Positions 42,674 to 51,496 of a stretch of DNA of 64,000 nt are shown piece by piece. Within the stretch, counting starts at the first letter, position 1; each line of letters starts with the position of its first letter. The notes beneath the pieces are model-generated. The model saw only the letters and a program-made list of their open reading frames with translations. It had not been told where the DNA came from and searched no databases. Location: contig NZ_JAGYPI010000001.1 in the NCBI RefSeq assembly GCF_018343615.1, forward strand, positions 434,001 to 498,000, read 5' to 3'. The position numbers and the translations under genes were made by a program. This DNA comes from Bacillus sp. FJAT-49736 (GTDB lineage Bacteria > Bacillota > Bacilli > Bacillales > Bacillaceae_C).

Positions 42674-42752
42674 GCGGACTTACGTTCCACTATTCTATGA
42701 AATAGCAACGATTTCCTTTGGTTTTTTCGTGAATAACGGAACAGGGGTCCGC
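42674..42752. repeat. 79-bp inverted-repeat element
   Basis: GCGGACTTACGTTCC at one end and GGAACAGGGGTCCGC at the other form an 15-base imperfect inverted repeat (11 of 15). It resembles short interspersed repeats I recall from Bacillus chromosomes. The surrounding 325-bp gap holds no gene. Confidence 0.4.
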
Positions 42753-42876
42753 AATACCTTTAATTTAGGGACATTTAATTACAACAGCAGATTCACTGTC
42801 CGAGAAAAATATTTCAAATAAGTTGATCTTTCTTATTTTTTAATAATAACAGGGTGATAGTAGATAATACACATAG

Positions 42877-42906
42877 AAAGTACACTCATGAGAACATGAA
42901 TGTACT
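42877..42906. terminator. Hairpin downstream of the YjfB-like gene
   Basis: AGTACACTCATG / CATGAATGTACT, 11 of 12 pairs. The T-run on the minus strand is short, so it is a modest terminator. Confidence 0.5.
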
Positions 42907-42912
42907 CCTAAA

Positions 42913-43086
42913 TTAAGCCTTTAAGTCAATGGTGTTACCTAAATTCGGATGTGGTGCTTCAAGCATTTTAATCATTTGAACACTGTTTTGTTGGGCTGTA
43001 TCCATTGCTTTTTTTGTTAAGGCAATTTCAACACTTTGACCTAATGATGCTTGACTCAATCCGATTGATAAGGCTGCAATATCCAT
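42913..43086 (-). CDS. yjfB: YjfB-family putative motility protein (57 aa)
   Basis: ATG 43086 follows TGAGGTGAGAAT and the frame reads MDIAALSIGLSQASLGQSVE then IALTKKAMDTAQQNSVQMIK MLEAPHPNLGNTIDLKA. The start MDIAALSIGLSQ, the central alpha-helix and the ending PHPNLGNxIDxKA are characteristic of YjfB proteins, annotated as putative motility proteins in Bacillus and Clostridium. No flagellar genes lie nearby. Too short for standard ORF cut-offs, but the family match and binding site make it convincing. Confidence 0.8.
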   Translation of the reverse strand: MDIAALSIGLSQASLGQSVEIALTKKAMDTAQQNSVQMIKMLEAPHPNLGNTIDLKA

Positions 43087-43346
43087 ATTCTCACCTCAAT
43101 TATTATATCGGATAAGCGTTTGAATTTTATAGGTTGAATGTATAGAAGTAATATAATGTAACTCCAATTTCCCCAGCAAAATACTACTTCTATATTTGAG
43201 AAACAATTTGTATTCTCAAGCACAATGCATCATTATCTCTACTCTATTAAAATAGACCATTCCTGCTTGATAGGAAAACTGAAAAAATATCAAGTATTAC
43301 TATTTTTTTATCAGAACAGTATAATCAGGGATGGGAGATGAGATAA

Positions 43347-44507
43347 ATGAATAAAAAAGACATCGCAAATATCCGGAATCAATTTAAATTAAACAGTCGA
43401 TATATGAAAATCCGAGAAATATTCAACGTATATGTAAAGAAAGAGTCAGGCGAGATTTATCATCAAGTTAGCCAACCGTTTGAAATGTTAGAGCAGGAAG
43501 CGCAAGAATTGTTTTTAACCAACTTTAAGAAGGTATTGACAGGAGGTCTTGACGCAAAGCTGTTTGAATTGAAATTTCGACGTGATGTAGATCAGAGTAC
43601 ACAGATGATACTATTCAATGGATTACATGCAGAATTAACGGAAGATTGGAAAGAACACATGTTGCATATCGTTTCAAAAATGTTTGCACATGCAAAATAT
43701 GAATTTGATACGGTAGTAACTTTTATCCGCGGAGAATATCAAAAGGCAACAAGAAAAAGGGATTTGGAATCCGAAGAAGGCGGAGATGATGAGGTATACT
43801 CTAGCCAGTTTGTCCTTTGCAGTCTTAATAAAACGGATCAGCCGAAAAAAGCCTTACTGTTTGATTATATTGAGAAAGAATTTAAATCCAATAATGCTGT
43901 GGACCCTATTATAAATTTAGCAGCTCCATTAACCGGTTTTCTGTTTCCGGCCTTTAATGATAATGCAGCAGATGTGAATCATATTCTTTATAATGGCGGG
44001 AAAGCAAATCAACCAAGTGAAACTTTTATAGTGGATGTACTCCAATGTGAAGAGATCATTACAGCAGTAGAAGAAAAGGACAGCTTTGAACAAATTGTAA
44101 AAATGGTAGTCGGCGACGAAGTGGATTCCAAGGTCATTTCGAATGTATATGAGGAAATTGATAAGATTGTTCAGGAGAATGCAGAAAATGAAGAAAGTGA
44201 AACTCCAAAGTTGGATTCTAAGGATATCGAACGGATCTTAGAGGCAAGCGGAGTTGAAAATGTAAACTCAGACAAAGTGGAACATGCCTTCAAAAGTGTT
44301 GTCTATGATGAAAAACATGAAATCAAAGCAAGCAGTGTCATTCCGAAAACGATTAAAATCGAAACAAAGATTGCCAATGTAACCATTAGCCCGAAAGAAC
44401 TCAAAAATATAAAGTATATTACTTTTAATGGAAAGAGATGCTTATTATTAGAGGTAGATGAAGAAGTGGTAGTCGAAGGGTTTCGATTAGAGACGGAATC
44501 GCTATAG
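43347..44507 (+). CDS. DUF4317 family protein
   Basis: The 386-residue protein starts MNKKDIANIRNQFKLNSRYM and shows CKIREIFNVYVKKE-like and FNGGKANQPSE-like segments typical of DUF4317, a Firmicutes family of unknown function. No signal peptide or membrane segment is seen. GGGATGGGAGATGAGATAA precedes the ATG. Two terminators follow. It may be a soluble cytoplasmic protein of spore formers; function is not known. Confidence 0.75.
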   Translation: MNKKDIANIRNQFKLNSRYMKIREIFNVYVKKESGEIYHQVSQPFEMLEQEAQELFLTNFKKVLTGGLDAKLFELKFRRDVDQSTQMILFNGLHAELTEDWKEHMLHIVSKMFAHAKYEFDTVVTFIRGEYQKATRKRDLESEEGGDDEVYSSQFVLCSLNKTDQPKKALLFDYIEKEFKSNNAVDPIINLAAPLTGFLFPAFNDNAADVNHILYNGGKANQPSETFIVDVLQCEEIITAVEEKDSFEQIVKMVVGDEVDSKVISNVYEEIDKIVQENAENEESETPKLDSKDIERILEASGVENVNSDKVEHAFKSVVYDEKHEIKASSVIPKTIKIETKIANVTISPKELKNIKYITFNGKRCLLLEVDEEVVVEGFRLETESL

Positions 44508-44517
44508 ATGGATTATA

Positions 44518-44562
44518 AACACCCGAAAATGTTGAACGCCAATATTTTTGGGTGTTTTTAAA
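44518..44562 (+). terminator. Terminator after the DUF4317 gene
   Basis: AACACCC / GGGTGTT with flanking AT pairing, followed by TTTAAA. A second hairpin comes at 44628. Confidence 0.65.
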
Positions 44563-44627
44563 TATATCCAGTAACTCTTTTCATAAAGGATGTTGGAAAG
44601 TTACATCTGTAAAAGATAAAAGGAACA

Positions 44628-44666
44628 ATGAACCAAGGGATTTGCCCCTTGGTTCATCTATTTTTT
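44628..44666 (+). terminator. Second terminator-like hairpin
   Basis: ATGAACCAAGGG / CCCTTGGTTCAT around ATTTGC, with CTATTTTTT after it. No gene lies between it and the first terminator. Confidence 0.7.
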
Positions 44667-44904
44667 ACAGGTAAAGAGAGATGGACACTTTTTAGCTAAA
44701 ATGATATGCCTGAATTAATCCGAGTTATGATTGAAAAAAGAAGAGAAATGCCTGAATTATTTTAAAAAGTGCCTGAATGATCCAATTTACTAAGTGTTCA
44801 TTATCCCTTAAATTATGATAATTTATTAAATATAAATGTTTTTACTGGGTTTACGATTTCTTTACTGTTTTGCTATCCATTAGAGGGGAGCGAAGTATAT
44901 AAAA

Positions 44905-45732
44905 ATGGAATTAAAAGAAACACTTGCAAAAAAGATCCTTACCGAAGCCAAAGGATATTTAGATGTAGGCTTTACACATTCATTGAATCCCTACAGTGGT
45001 TGTGCATTTTCATGTAAGTACTGTTATGTAAGAGAAATGCCGATTCAGAGATTTAAAGAAATCCCTTGGGGAGAATGGTTGGACATAAAAACAAATGCTG
45101 CGGAAAATTACCGGATGGAAATAAAAAAGCTTCGTGAAAAGAATAAGACGGTAAATATATTTATGTCCTCTGCAACAGATCCTTACCAACCAATAGAACG
45201 TAAGGCAGCCATAACACGTGGAATATTAGAAGAAATGATCAATAATCCTCCTGATTTTCTTCAATTACAAACAAGAAGTCCCCTCATCACAAGGGATATT
45301 GATTTATTACTAGAATTAAAAGATAAATGTGAAGTTTTGGTTTCCATGACAGTTGAAACAGATAGAGAAGATATGAAGCAATTATTTGCTCCATATGCAC
45401 CAGGGATTAAAATCCGGCTAAAAGCCTTAAAAGAAATTCATGATGCTGGTATATCAACACAGGCATCGATATCCCCGGTTTTGCCATTTACTCCTGAATT
45501 CCCGAAAGTATTAAAAGGCATCGTAAACCATATTTGGATCGATACCTTAAGTATTGGAGATGGCCAGAATGGGAAACGTTCGGAGAGATTAGGGATGCCA
45601 AAACTATTTGCAGAACATGGTTTATCGGATTGGTATCGGAAAGATATTCATGTAGCAGTGGAAAAATATTTTCAAAAACATTTTCCAAGTGAGATGATTA
45701 GAGTTTCTAAACAAGAAGCTTTTCCCAATTGA
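44905..45732 (+). CDS. Radical SAM protein, SPL-like family
   Basis: The 275-residue protein has the radical SAM cluster motif CAFSCKYCYV (CxxxCxxC, residues about 33-40) in a NPYSGCAFSCKYC context used by the spore photoproduct lyase-like radical SAM family, plus FMSSATDPYQPIERKAAITR. It is shorter than SplB (about 340) and lacks its N-terminal extension, so repair of spore photoproduct is not implied. A binding site (GAGGGGAGCG) precedes the ATG. Reaction unknown. Confidence 0.82.
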   Translation: MELKETLAKKILTEAKGYLDVGFTHSLNPYSGCAFSCKYCYVREMPIQRFKEIPWGEWLDIKTNAAENYRMEIKKLREKNKTVNIFMSSATDPYQPIERKAAITRGILEEMINNPPDFLQLQTRSPLITRDIDLLLELKDKCEVLVSMTVETDREDMKQLFAPYAPGIKIRLKALKEIHDAGISTQASISPVLPFTPEFPKVLKGIVNHIWIDTLSIGDGQNGKRSERLGMPKLFAEHGLSDWYRKDIHVAVEKYFQKHFPSEMIRVSKQEAFPN

Positions 45733-45805
45733 GTAAGATCTAGTGTTCTAACTCCATTTATCTTGGTGGAGAGGGAAAGGGGAAAAAATAAAGGGGGAAT
45801 AAATA

Positions 45806-46255
45806 GTGATGAAAAAAATAGATGAGTATCAAATATATGAAAACCACTATGAGCAAATTTTTCAGCAAGTAAGGAACGATCCTTATGCCCAATCGTTAGG
45901 CATTCAGTTAACAAAATTTGAGGCGGGATATGCAGAAGCTATCTTAGAAGTACAAGAATATATGGTAAATACATTTGGAACTGTTCATGGAGCAGTAATT
46001 TATGCTTTAGCTGATCATGTATTTTCGGTAGCCTGTAATGCATATGGAAAGACTTCTGTTGGACTCTCGACAACTATTCAGTTTATCGAAGCAGCTAAAC
46101 CAGGTGACAAAATAATAGCCCGTGCAACAGAATTGAAACGAAATTTTCGCACAGGATTTTATCGAATCGACATTTATCATGGGGGAAATATGATAGCAAC
46201 AATGGACGCAGTTTCTTATCGAAAGGATCAATACTTTATTGAACTTGATGATTAA
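45806..46255 (+). CDS. PaaI-family hotdog thioesterase
   Basis: The 149-residue protein contains VNTFGTVHGAVIYALADHVF SVACNAYG, the hotdog motif with His-Gly-Gly/Ala and Asp, and FIEAAKPGDKIIARATELKR, the PaaI-like pattern. It should cleave acyl- or aryl-CoA esters. GTG 45806 lies 8 bases after AAGGGGG; ATG 45809 is the alternative. It is single, between the radical SAM and a small unknown gene. Confidence 0.82.
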   Translation: MMKKIDEYQIYENHYEQIFQQVRNDPYAQSLGIQLTKFEAGYAEAILEVQEYMVNTFGTVHGAVIYALADHVFSVACNAYGKTSVGLSTTIQFIEAAKPGDKIIARATELKRNFRTGFYRIDIYHGGNMIATMDAVSYRKDQYFIELDD

Positions 46256-46421
46256 GTTTAAGGGTACTTACCTTCATTGAAAGGGTTAATTTTGATTTTC
46301 ATCAAAATCACCAATAATGATCTAATCATACTTCACTTCAGAAAGTGCCAGTTGTGCGAATCAAGAAAAGGAGCTTCTAATATTATTATTGAATTCTTTT
46401 ACCATGAACAGGGGGAAAAAA

Positions 46422-46661
46422 GTGAAAATAGAAGAACTCAATCAACAGTCATTAGGAAAGGCACTTATCCAAGCATCCATGACTGCACTTCATCAAAAAA
46501 AGCAAACACTTCAAGAAACAATGGTAAGTTTAAATTCTTATCCTGAAAATGAGTTGGAATGGAATTTTATAAAAGATTTATGTACATTGACTTCTGAGGA
46601 AATAGCTGAAAAATGGTATGGTGCCAATAGAGAGGATATTGGGTTTTATTTTAAAGAATAA
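46422..46661 (+). CDS. Hypothetical protein (79 aa)
   Basis: GTG 46422 follows AGGGGGAAAAAA. The frame reads MKIEELNQQSLGKALIQASM TALHQKKQTLQETMVSLNSY and ends DIGFYFKE. It is helical, with a possible coiled coil at residues 20-40. No family is recognised. An earlier in-frame ATG at 46389 lacks a binding site and is not used. Confidence 0.55.
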   Translation: MKIEELNQQSLGKALIQASMTALHQKKQTLQETMVSLNSYPENELEWNFIKDLCTLTSEEIAEKWYGANREDIGFYFKE

Positions 46662-46756
46662 TCTGATTGAACTCGTAGATCAACAAAAATAATTGTTAAT
46701 ATAAACAGCATATCTTTAAGGAGCAAGGCTTCTTTTTTTGAACATAAATTTGTGAC

Positions 46757-46787
46757 AGGGGTGTTAGTTCCTTTAACATCCTTTTTT
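46757..46787 (+). terminator. Hairpin with T-run before the HAD gene
   Basis: GGGTGTTA / TAACATCC hairpin with TTTTTT after it. The rest of 46662-46950 shows no gene. Confidence 0.55.
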
Positions 46788-46950
46788 GTATTTAATTGGT
46801 ATTTTCCTTTTATTATTCAAAAATAAATAAAAATGATATATTGTTCTTTAGACCGTGATTAATCAAAGAAGGTTTAGTAAAACCATTTTGTCGTTTTACT
46901 TTACTATGATGAAAATATAAAAATGAAATTCTAGAAATGGGAGATTAATA

Positions 46951-47739
46951 ATGATTCAAGCTATTTTTTTTGACATTGATGGTACTATCATTTCAAGCAC
47001 GAAAAAGATATGTCCTGATTCTACTAAGTTAGCATTGGAAAAACTCCGTGAAAAGGGTATATACCTTTTTATCGCAACTGGAAGACACGTGTTAGAAATT
47101 GAGAAAGAGCATTTGTTGGAAGGTCTTGATCATTATTTTGATGGGTATATTACGTTAAATGGACAGTATTGTTTTAACAAAAGAGAAGTAATCTACCAAA
47201 ACGAAATTAACAAGGAAGATGTAAAAAATATTATCCATCAAATTGAATCCAATCCTTATCCATGTATGTTTGTAGAAAAGGATAGGATGTATATTAATAT
47301 GATCAACCAGGAAGTAATAGAGGCACAAAATGCGATTCATTCATCCTTACCTACTGTTACGGACATTCAACGTGCTCTGGAAAATTCAATTTATCAAATA
47401 ATTCCTTATGTTGATAGCGAAAAAGCGAAAACTTATCCTCTTAGTGTCCTTAAACATTCAAAGGCAACACGTTGGAACGACTATGCAATTGATATTATTC
47501 CTGAAACGGGAAGTAAAATGGAAGGAATAAAAAGAGTTTTGGACTATTATCAAATTCCCCTGGAGCATACAATGGCATTTGGAGATGGGGAAAACGATAT
47601 AGAAATGCTGGAATTTGTGAGTCTTGGAGTTGCCATGGGCAACGCGGAGGAGATGGTGAAAAAAGCTGCGGACTACATCACAGATGATGTAGATAATGAT
47701 GGAATACTACATGCGTTAGAACATTATAACTTGATTTAG
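46951..47739 (+). CDS. Cof-type HAD phosphatase
   Basis: The 262-residue protein has the HAD motifs: FFDIDGTIISS (motif I), FIATGRHVLEIE (II-like), and GDGENDIEMLEFVSLGVAMG NAEEM (motif IV), with a C2 cap in the middle, typical of Cof-subfamily phosphatases acting on sugar phosphates or nucleotides. Substrate is not known. GAAATGGGAGATTAATA precedes the ATG. Single gene. Confidence 0.88.
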   Translation: MIQAIFFDIDGTIISSTKKICPDSTKLALEKLREKGIYLFIATGRHVLEIEKEHLLEGLDHYFDGYITLNGQYCFNKREVIYQNEINKEDVKNIIHQIESNPYPCMFVEKDRMYINMINQEVIEAQNAIHSSLPTVTDIQRALENSIYQIIPYVDSEKAKTYPLSVLKHSKATRWNDYAIDIIPETGSKMEGIKRVLDYYQIPLEHTMAFGDGENDIEMLEFVSLGVAMGNAEEMVKKAADYITDDVDNDGILHALEHYNLI

Positions 47740-47885
47740 TCTGAACGGGTTAGTGTAATAGTGCCAAGAGATCGTTTTCATCGTAAAGTAGTATCGGCCT
47801 TGAAAAAAATTACTCATTCTTAAGGTGATAGTTTTTATTTATTATTATTTTATCATGCCTCCTTTACGGTAATGGAATTTTCTAT

Positions 47886-47923
47886 AGAGTAAGAGTGTAA
47901 AAAACTCTTATCTCTATTTTTTT
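47886..47923 (+). terminator. Terminator after the HAD gene region
   Basis: AGAGTAAGAGT / ACTCTTATCTCT hairpin followed by ATTTTTTTT. Confidence 0.7.
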
Positions 47924-48033
47924 TGTATAAAAAGTATCAACTTGAGGTTATTACTCTGCTGTGCAGGAGTATTAAAGAGAGAAACGAACTCTATTAAATA
48001 AGATTTTACTTTCTGATGAAAAGGAGTATTGTG

Positions 48034-48570
48034 ATGGAAGTTAGTATACGGGCTGTACAGATAAAGGATGCTGAGGTAATTCATCGCATTTGTACACAGG
48101 AAGCAGTTCTAGAGTATATGGTTTTTCTCCCCAGCATGAGACTGGAGGCTATGGAAAATAGAATACGTAGCTTGAACCATAACCAATATGAATATGTTGC
48201 GGAACTTGATGGAAACGTCGTTGGATTTGTTGGGTTAACTCAGGGACAAGGCAGAAGGTCTCATTCAGGGGATATATTTATTGGTGTCGACAGTCAATAT
48301 CATAAAAAAGGCATTGGGAAGGCATTACTAACTAAAATACTAGATCTAGCAGATAATTGGCTAATGCTTGAAAGGGTAGAACTTGGAGTTTTAGTAACAA
48401 ATCCTGGAGCACAGGCACTGTATGAAAAGTTTGGGTTTTCAGTCGAAGGAAAAAAGAAAGGCAGTTTAAAAGCTCACGGTACATTTGTCGATGAGATAAT
48501 AATGAGTCGAATAAGTCCTAACGGTCTTCTGTCTAATTCTGATTATAATGGAACTGTAAGAATAGAATAG
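48034..48570 (+). CDS. GNAT acetyltransferase
   Basis: The 178-residue protein contains IFIGVDSQYHKKGIGKALLT and LVTNPGAQALYEKFGFSVEG KKKGSLKAHGTFVDEIIM, GNAT motifs A and B. ATG 48034 lies 9 bases after AAGGAG; GTG 48031 is the alternative, and an ATG at 48016 overlaps the site. Substrate unknown. Confidence 0.85.
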   Translation: MEVSIRAVQIKDAEVIHRICTQEAVLEYMVFLPSMRLEAMENRIRSLNHNQYEYVAELDGNVVGFVGLTQGQGRRSHSGDIFIGVDSQYHKKGIGKALLTKILDLADNWLMLERVELGVLVTNPGAQALYEKFGFSVEGKKKGSLKAHGTFVDEIIMSRISPNGLLSNSDYNGTVRIE

Positions 48571-48658
48571 CTCGATAGGTATATTATTTACAAACGATTC
48601 TAATGATGAAGTTGATTTGGTTATTCAAAAAATTGTTCATATTGCTGAAAATTATTAA
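48567..48658 (+). pseudogene. Possible C-terminal remnant of a serine hydrolase
   Basis: The frame reads SSIGILFTNDSNDEVDLVIQ KIVHIAENY to TAA 48656. Its ILFTN-type strand and final helix resemble C-termini of beta-lactamase-like hydrolases. There is no start or binding site, so it is a relic at most. Confidence 0.3.
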
Positions 48659-48767
48659 ACTAATAGATTGATGGCTGTTTAGTCATAGATTAATTGTATT
48701 TTTGTAGAGACCGCAGGTTAGTAAAGAATTTATTATTAAAATGATAATCCATTTAACTCATTTATAA

Positions 48768-48825
48768 AAAAAGAGGAAATTCTCTCTCCAAGTGAAATAT
48801 CTTGAAGAAAGAAACTCCTCTTCTA
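48768..48825 (-). terminator. Terminator of the leftward ECF S-component gene
   Basis: On the minus strand AGAGGAGTTTCTTTC pairs with GAGAGAATTTCCTCT over a 20-base loop, then TTTTTTT. Confidence 0.6.
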
Positions 48826-48867
48826 CTAATTAATTACAGATAAATTTATAATAACAATCATGACTTG

Positions 48868-49386
48868 TTATTTTGTTATTTGTTTCTTTATCCTTCCTGC
48901 AAGAGGTACTACAATGATACCTGCAAGCACGACCTGCATAACATTTCCTGGGATAGAGCCGAATGGCTGTATCCAGTTACCATATAGGATCACTTCTGTA
49001 AAATAGTAGCCAACAATTTTTATTATAAGCGCAATTGCAACGGCAAGCGTGTTAACAAGATATCTATTTCCGGGAACTTTTTCGGATATTAGTCCAACTA
49101 CGAAGCCCATTGTACCAACGATGATAAATGTAAATGGTGACCATATTGCCCAGCCTGAAATGATATCGAAGAGACCCATTCCGAAGGCACCGGCGATTGC
49201 TCCTGTTTTTTTACCATAAACTAAGGCAGCTATAAAAAGAGGCACGTTCCCCAAATGGATTAGCCCTCCGTTACCCATTATAGGTAGCCTTATGTCGATG
49301 AACATTGTGGCAACTAAGGTTAATGCTATGAAAAGTGCATTGATAACTATAGTTTTTGTTTTAGTTGGTAGTGCTGTTGATTTCAT
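48868..49386 (-). CDS. ECF transporter S component (vitamin or small-molecule uptake)
   Basis: The 172-residue protein has five or six membrane helices and an ECF S-component start: VINALFIALTLVATMFIDIR LP...GNGGLIHLGNVPLFIA, followed by KTGAIAGAFGMGLFDIISGW. S components such as PanT/HmpT/QueT-like proteins bind vitamins and join a shared energy-coupling module. The ligand is not decided. GAAGAGGTCATCAT precedes the start. No known riboswitch was recognised upstream. Confidence 0.78.
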   Translation of the reverse strand: MKSTALPTKTKTIVINALFIALTLVATMFIDIRLPIMGNGGLIHLGNVPLFIAALVYGKKTGAIAGAFGMGLFDIISGWAIWSPFTFIIVGTMGFVVGLISEKVPGNRYLVNTLAVAIALIIKIVGYYFTEVILYGNWIQPFGSIPGNVMQVVLAGIIVVPLAGRIKKQITK

Positions 49387-49624
49387 ATGATGACCTCTTC
49401 TTTTTTTAAAAATAATATCATATTATCGGAAACTGATAAATAGATCGCATAGAACCATAGATATAAACAAGATCTACAGTATAAGCTCTTGTGTTTTTAG
49501 GATTTGATTTCTTTATAAATTTAAGATGTACAGGGATTATAAAATAAAAATAATATTTGTGATATATTTATATCGTTATGGTAGGATGTGAAACGAGCAA
49601 AGTGGTATCGGGAGGATAAATAAT

Positions 49625-50533
49625 TTGAAAGTAATTGATTTTACTGATTTGGAAAAGAAGCTTAAAAGTGTCAAAATTGAGGGCTTTATTATAAATAAGG
49701 GGAATGAACGGCTTTTTGAATACCTTAAGAATAAGAAAATTAAAGAAAAGCCAACTAAGATTTACTCCGTTACTAAGAGTATTGTATCTTTATTAATCGG
49801 GATATCGGTGGATAAAGGTTTAATTCAAGATATTCATCAGCCAATTCATTGCTTTTTCCCAGAATTAAAAAATTCCAATGAAACATCGAAACGTGAAATT
49901 ACTATATTTCATTTGCTTACTATGACGTCAGGCTTCCAAGCGACTTCATTTCAAGGAGCAAAAAATTGGGTTAAGGTTATTCTGGAACAACCGATATTAC
50001 ATAAACCTGGTTCAACCTTTCAATATAATTCAGGGGATTCTCATTTACTGAGTGCTATTATTCATAAAGTTTCTGGAGAGCCAGCAGCAACATTTGCAGA
50101 AAAATATTTATTTGGACCATTGGGTATAAAGAAATATTTGTGGGTGAAGGACCCCCAAGGAATTTATGGTGGTGGATTTAGTATCTCACTTAGTATAGAA
50201 GATATGATGAAGGTTGGACAGATGCTTTTAAATGATGGGAAATTTTCTTCCAAACAAATAATTTCATCGAAATGGTTGGAGCAGTCACAGCGACCGTATA
50301 AACAAGTTGAAATATCTGAGTTTGGTACATATGGGTATGGCTTTCAACTATGGACATATGAAAGTAATGATTCAAAAAATTACACTGATTATTATTATGC
50401 TAATGGATTGTTTGGACAATATATTTTTATTGTTCCAAAGCTAGAAATAGTAGCCGTCGTAAAAAGTCAACTTCAGAATAATGACCAATCATTACCTAAG
50501 CAATTTTTCCAAAAGTTTTTAAGAAGCCTGTAA
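49625..50533 (+). CDS. Serine hydrolase, beta-lactamase-like
   Basis: The 302-residue protein has the SxxK motif S48-VT-K51 in KIYSVTKSIVSLLIGISVD, the YxN motif in FQYNSGDSHLLSAIIH and a late GLFGQYIFIV segment (HxG region replaced by YANGLFGQ). No signal peptide is seen. It belongs to the class C beta-lactamase/AmpH-type family that includes esterases and peptidases. TTG 49625 follows GGGAGGATAAATAA. Substrate unknown. Confidence 0.82.
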   Translation: MKVIDFTDLEKKLKSVKIEGFIINKGNERLFEYLKNKKIKEKPTKIYSVTKSIVSLLIGISVDKGLIQDIHQPIHCFFPELKNSNETSKREITIFHLLTMTSGFQATSFQGAKNWVKVILEQPILHKPGSTFQYNSGDSHLLSAIIHKVSGEPAATFAEKYLFGPLGIKKYLWVKDPQGIYGGGFSISLSIEDMMKVGQMLLNDGKFSSKQIISSKWLEQSQRPYKQVEISEFGTYGYGFQLWTYESNDSKNYTDYYYANGLFGQYIFIVPKLEIVAVVKSQLQNNDQSLPKQFFQKFLRSL

Positions 50534-50570
50534 TAGTCTACTGATTTAAAATTGAAGCGAGGTGTTCCTA

Positions 50571-51161
50571 TTGACAAGTCAACTGAATCCTAAGGTGGAT
50601 GAATTTATAAGTAAATCGAAAAAGTGGAAGAAAGAGTATGAAAAGTTGAGAAGTATTGTTCTGGACTGTGAGTTGGCAGAAGAATTTAAGTGGATGCATC
50701 CTTGTTACACTTTTGAGAATAAAAACATCGTTTTAATTCATGGATTTAAAGAATATTGTGCACTTTTATTTAACAAAGGTGTCTTACTGAAGGATCCCCG
50801 CGGTATTCTAATCCAACAAACGGAGAATGTACAGGCGGCTCGCCAAATTCGATTTACCAGTGTGCATGAAATAATCGAATTAGAAACTATTTTGAAAGAA
50901 TATATTTATGAAGCCATTGAAGTGGAAAAATCCGGTTTGGAAGTGAATTTTAAGAAGACGGAAGAATACATAATTCCCGAAGAATTTCAAATTAAGCTAA
51001 ATGAAATCCCAGCCTTAAAAGCTGCTTTTGAAGCATTGACACCAGGACGGCAAAGGGCATATCTTCATTATTTTACTCAGGCTAAACAATCTAAGACTCG
51101 AGAGTCAAGGGTAGAAAAATACATGCAGCATATCCTAGAGGGAAAGGGATTAAATGATTAG
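50571..51161 (+). CDS. ydeI: YdeI/OmdA-family protein
   Basis: The 196-residue protein is very like B. subtilis YdeI as I remember it: NPKVDEFISKSKKWKKEYEK, CELAEEFKWMHPCYTFENKN IVLIHGFKEYCALLFNKGVL and APGRQRAYL-like LTPGRQRAYLHYFTQAKQSK. The family (OmdA/YdeI) is linked to bacteriocin or antimicrobial protection but mechanism is unknown. TTG 50571 lies after GCGAGGTGTTCCTA. Confidence 0.85.
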   Translation: MTSQLNPKVDEFISKSKKWKKEYEKLRSIVLDCELAEEFKWMHPCYTFENKNIVLIHGFKEYCALLFNKGVLLKDPRGILIQQTENVQAARQIRFTSVHEIIELETILKEYIYEAIEVEKSGLEVNFKKTEEYIIPEEFQIKLNEIPALKAAFEALTPGRQRAYLHYFTQAKQSKTRESRVEKYMQHILEGKGLND

Positions 51162-51339
51162 GACATTATATGAAGTTTAAGATGCTTTTTTAATTTGCAA
51201 TCATTTGAACTCCTTTTTTGATGGCAGGATACTCAAGAATAATTTTGAAGTGGAATCAAACAATAAACAATCTCTAAAGTATAAAAACAGTTTCTAAAAT
51301 TTATTATCAGTAGCCATAAATAAAAAACGGCCATATAAG

Positions 51340-51380
51340 TGTATCCTTTAATTTTATGTTAAAGGGTACATTTTTTTGTC
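51340..51380 (+). terminator. Terminator downstream of ydeI
   Basis: TGTATCCTTTAA / TTAAAGGGTACA hairpin followed by TTTTTTT. The 335-bp gap otherwise shows no gene. Confidence 0.75.
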
Positions 51381-51496
51381 TTTAAAAGTGAGAGTGATAA
51401 AGCTTACTTGCACGTTTATGGTAGAACATTAATGATAAAGTTCAGGCTTGTTGATAAAGGATATCCGTATTTTTTATCGAATAATTTAATTACTAT

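Noticed and set aside
44707-44778. Three occurrences of TGCCTGAAT within about 70 bases
   Set aside because: The units are short and unevenly spaced in an AT-rich gap; no hairpin or regulator context supports them.
47761-47823. A 20-codon frame (MPRDRFHRKVVSALKKITHS)
   Set aside because: No ribosome binding site and no recognisable family; probably chance.
49387-49624. Riboswitch upstream of the ECF S-component gene
   Set aside because: I compared the gap in mind with THF, preQ1 and similar vitamin riboswitch patterns and saw no match.
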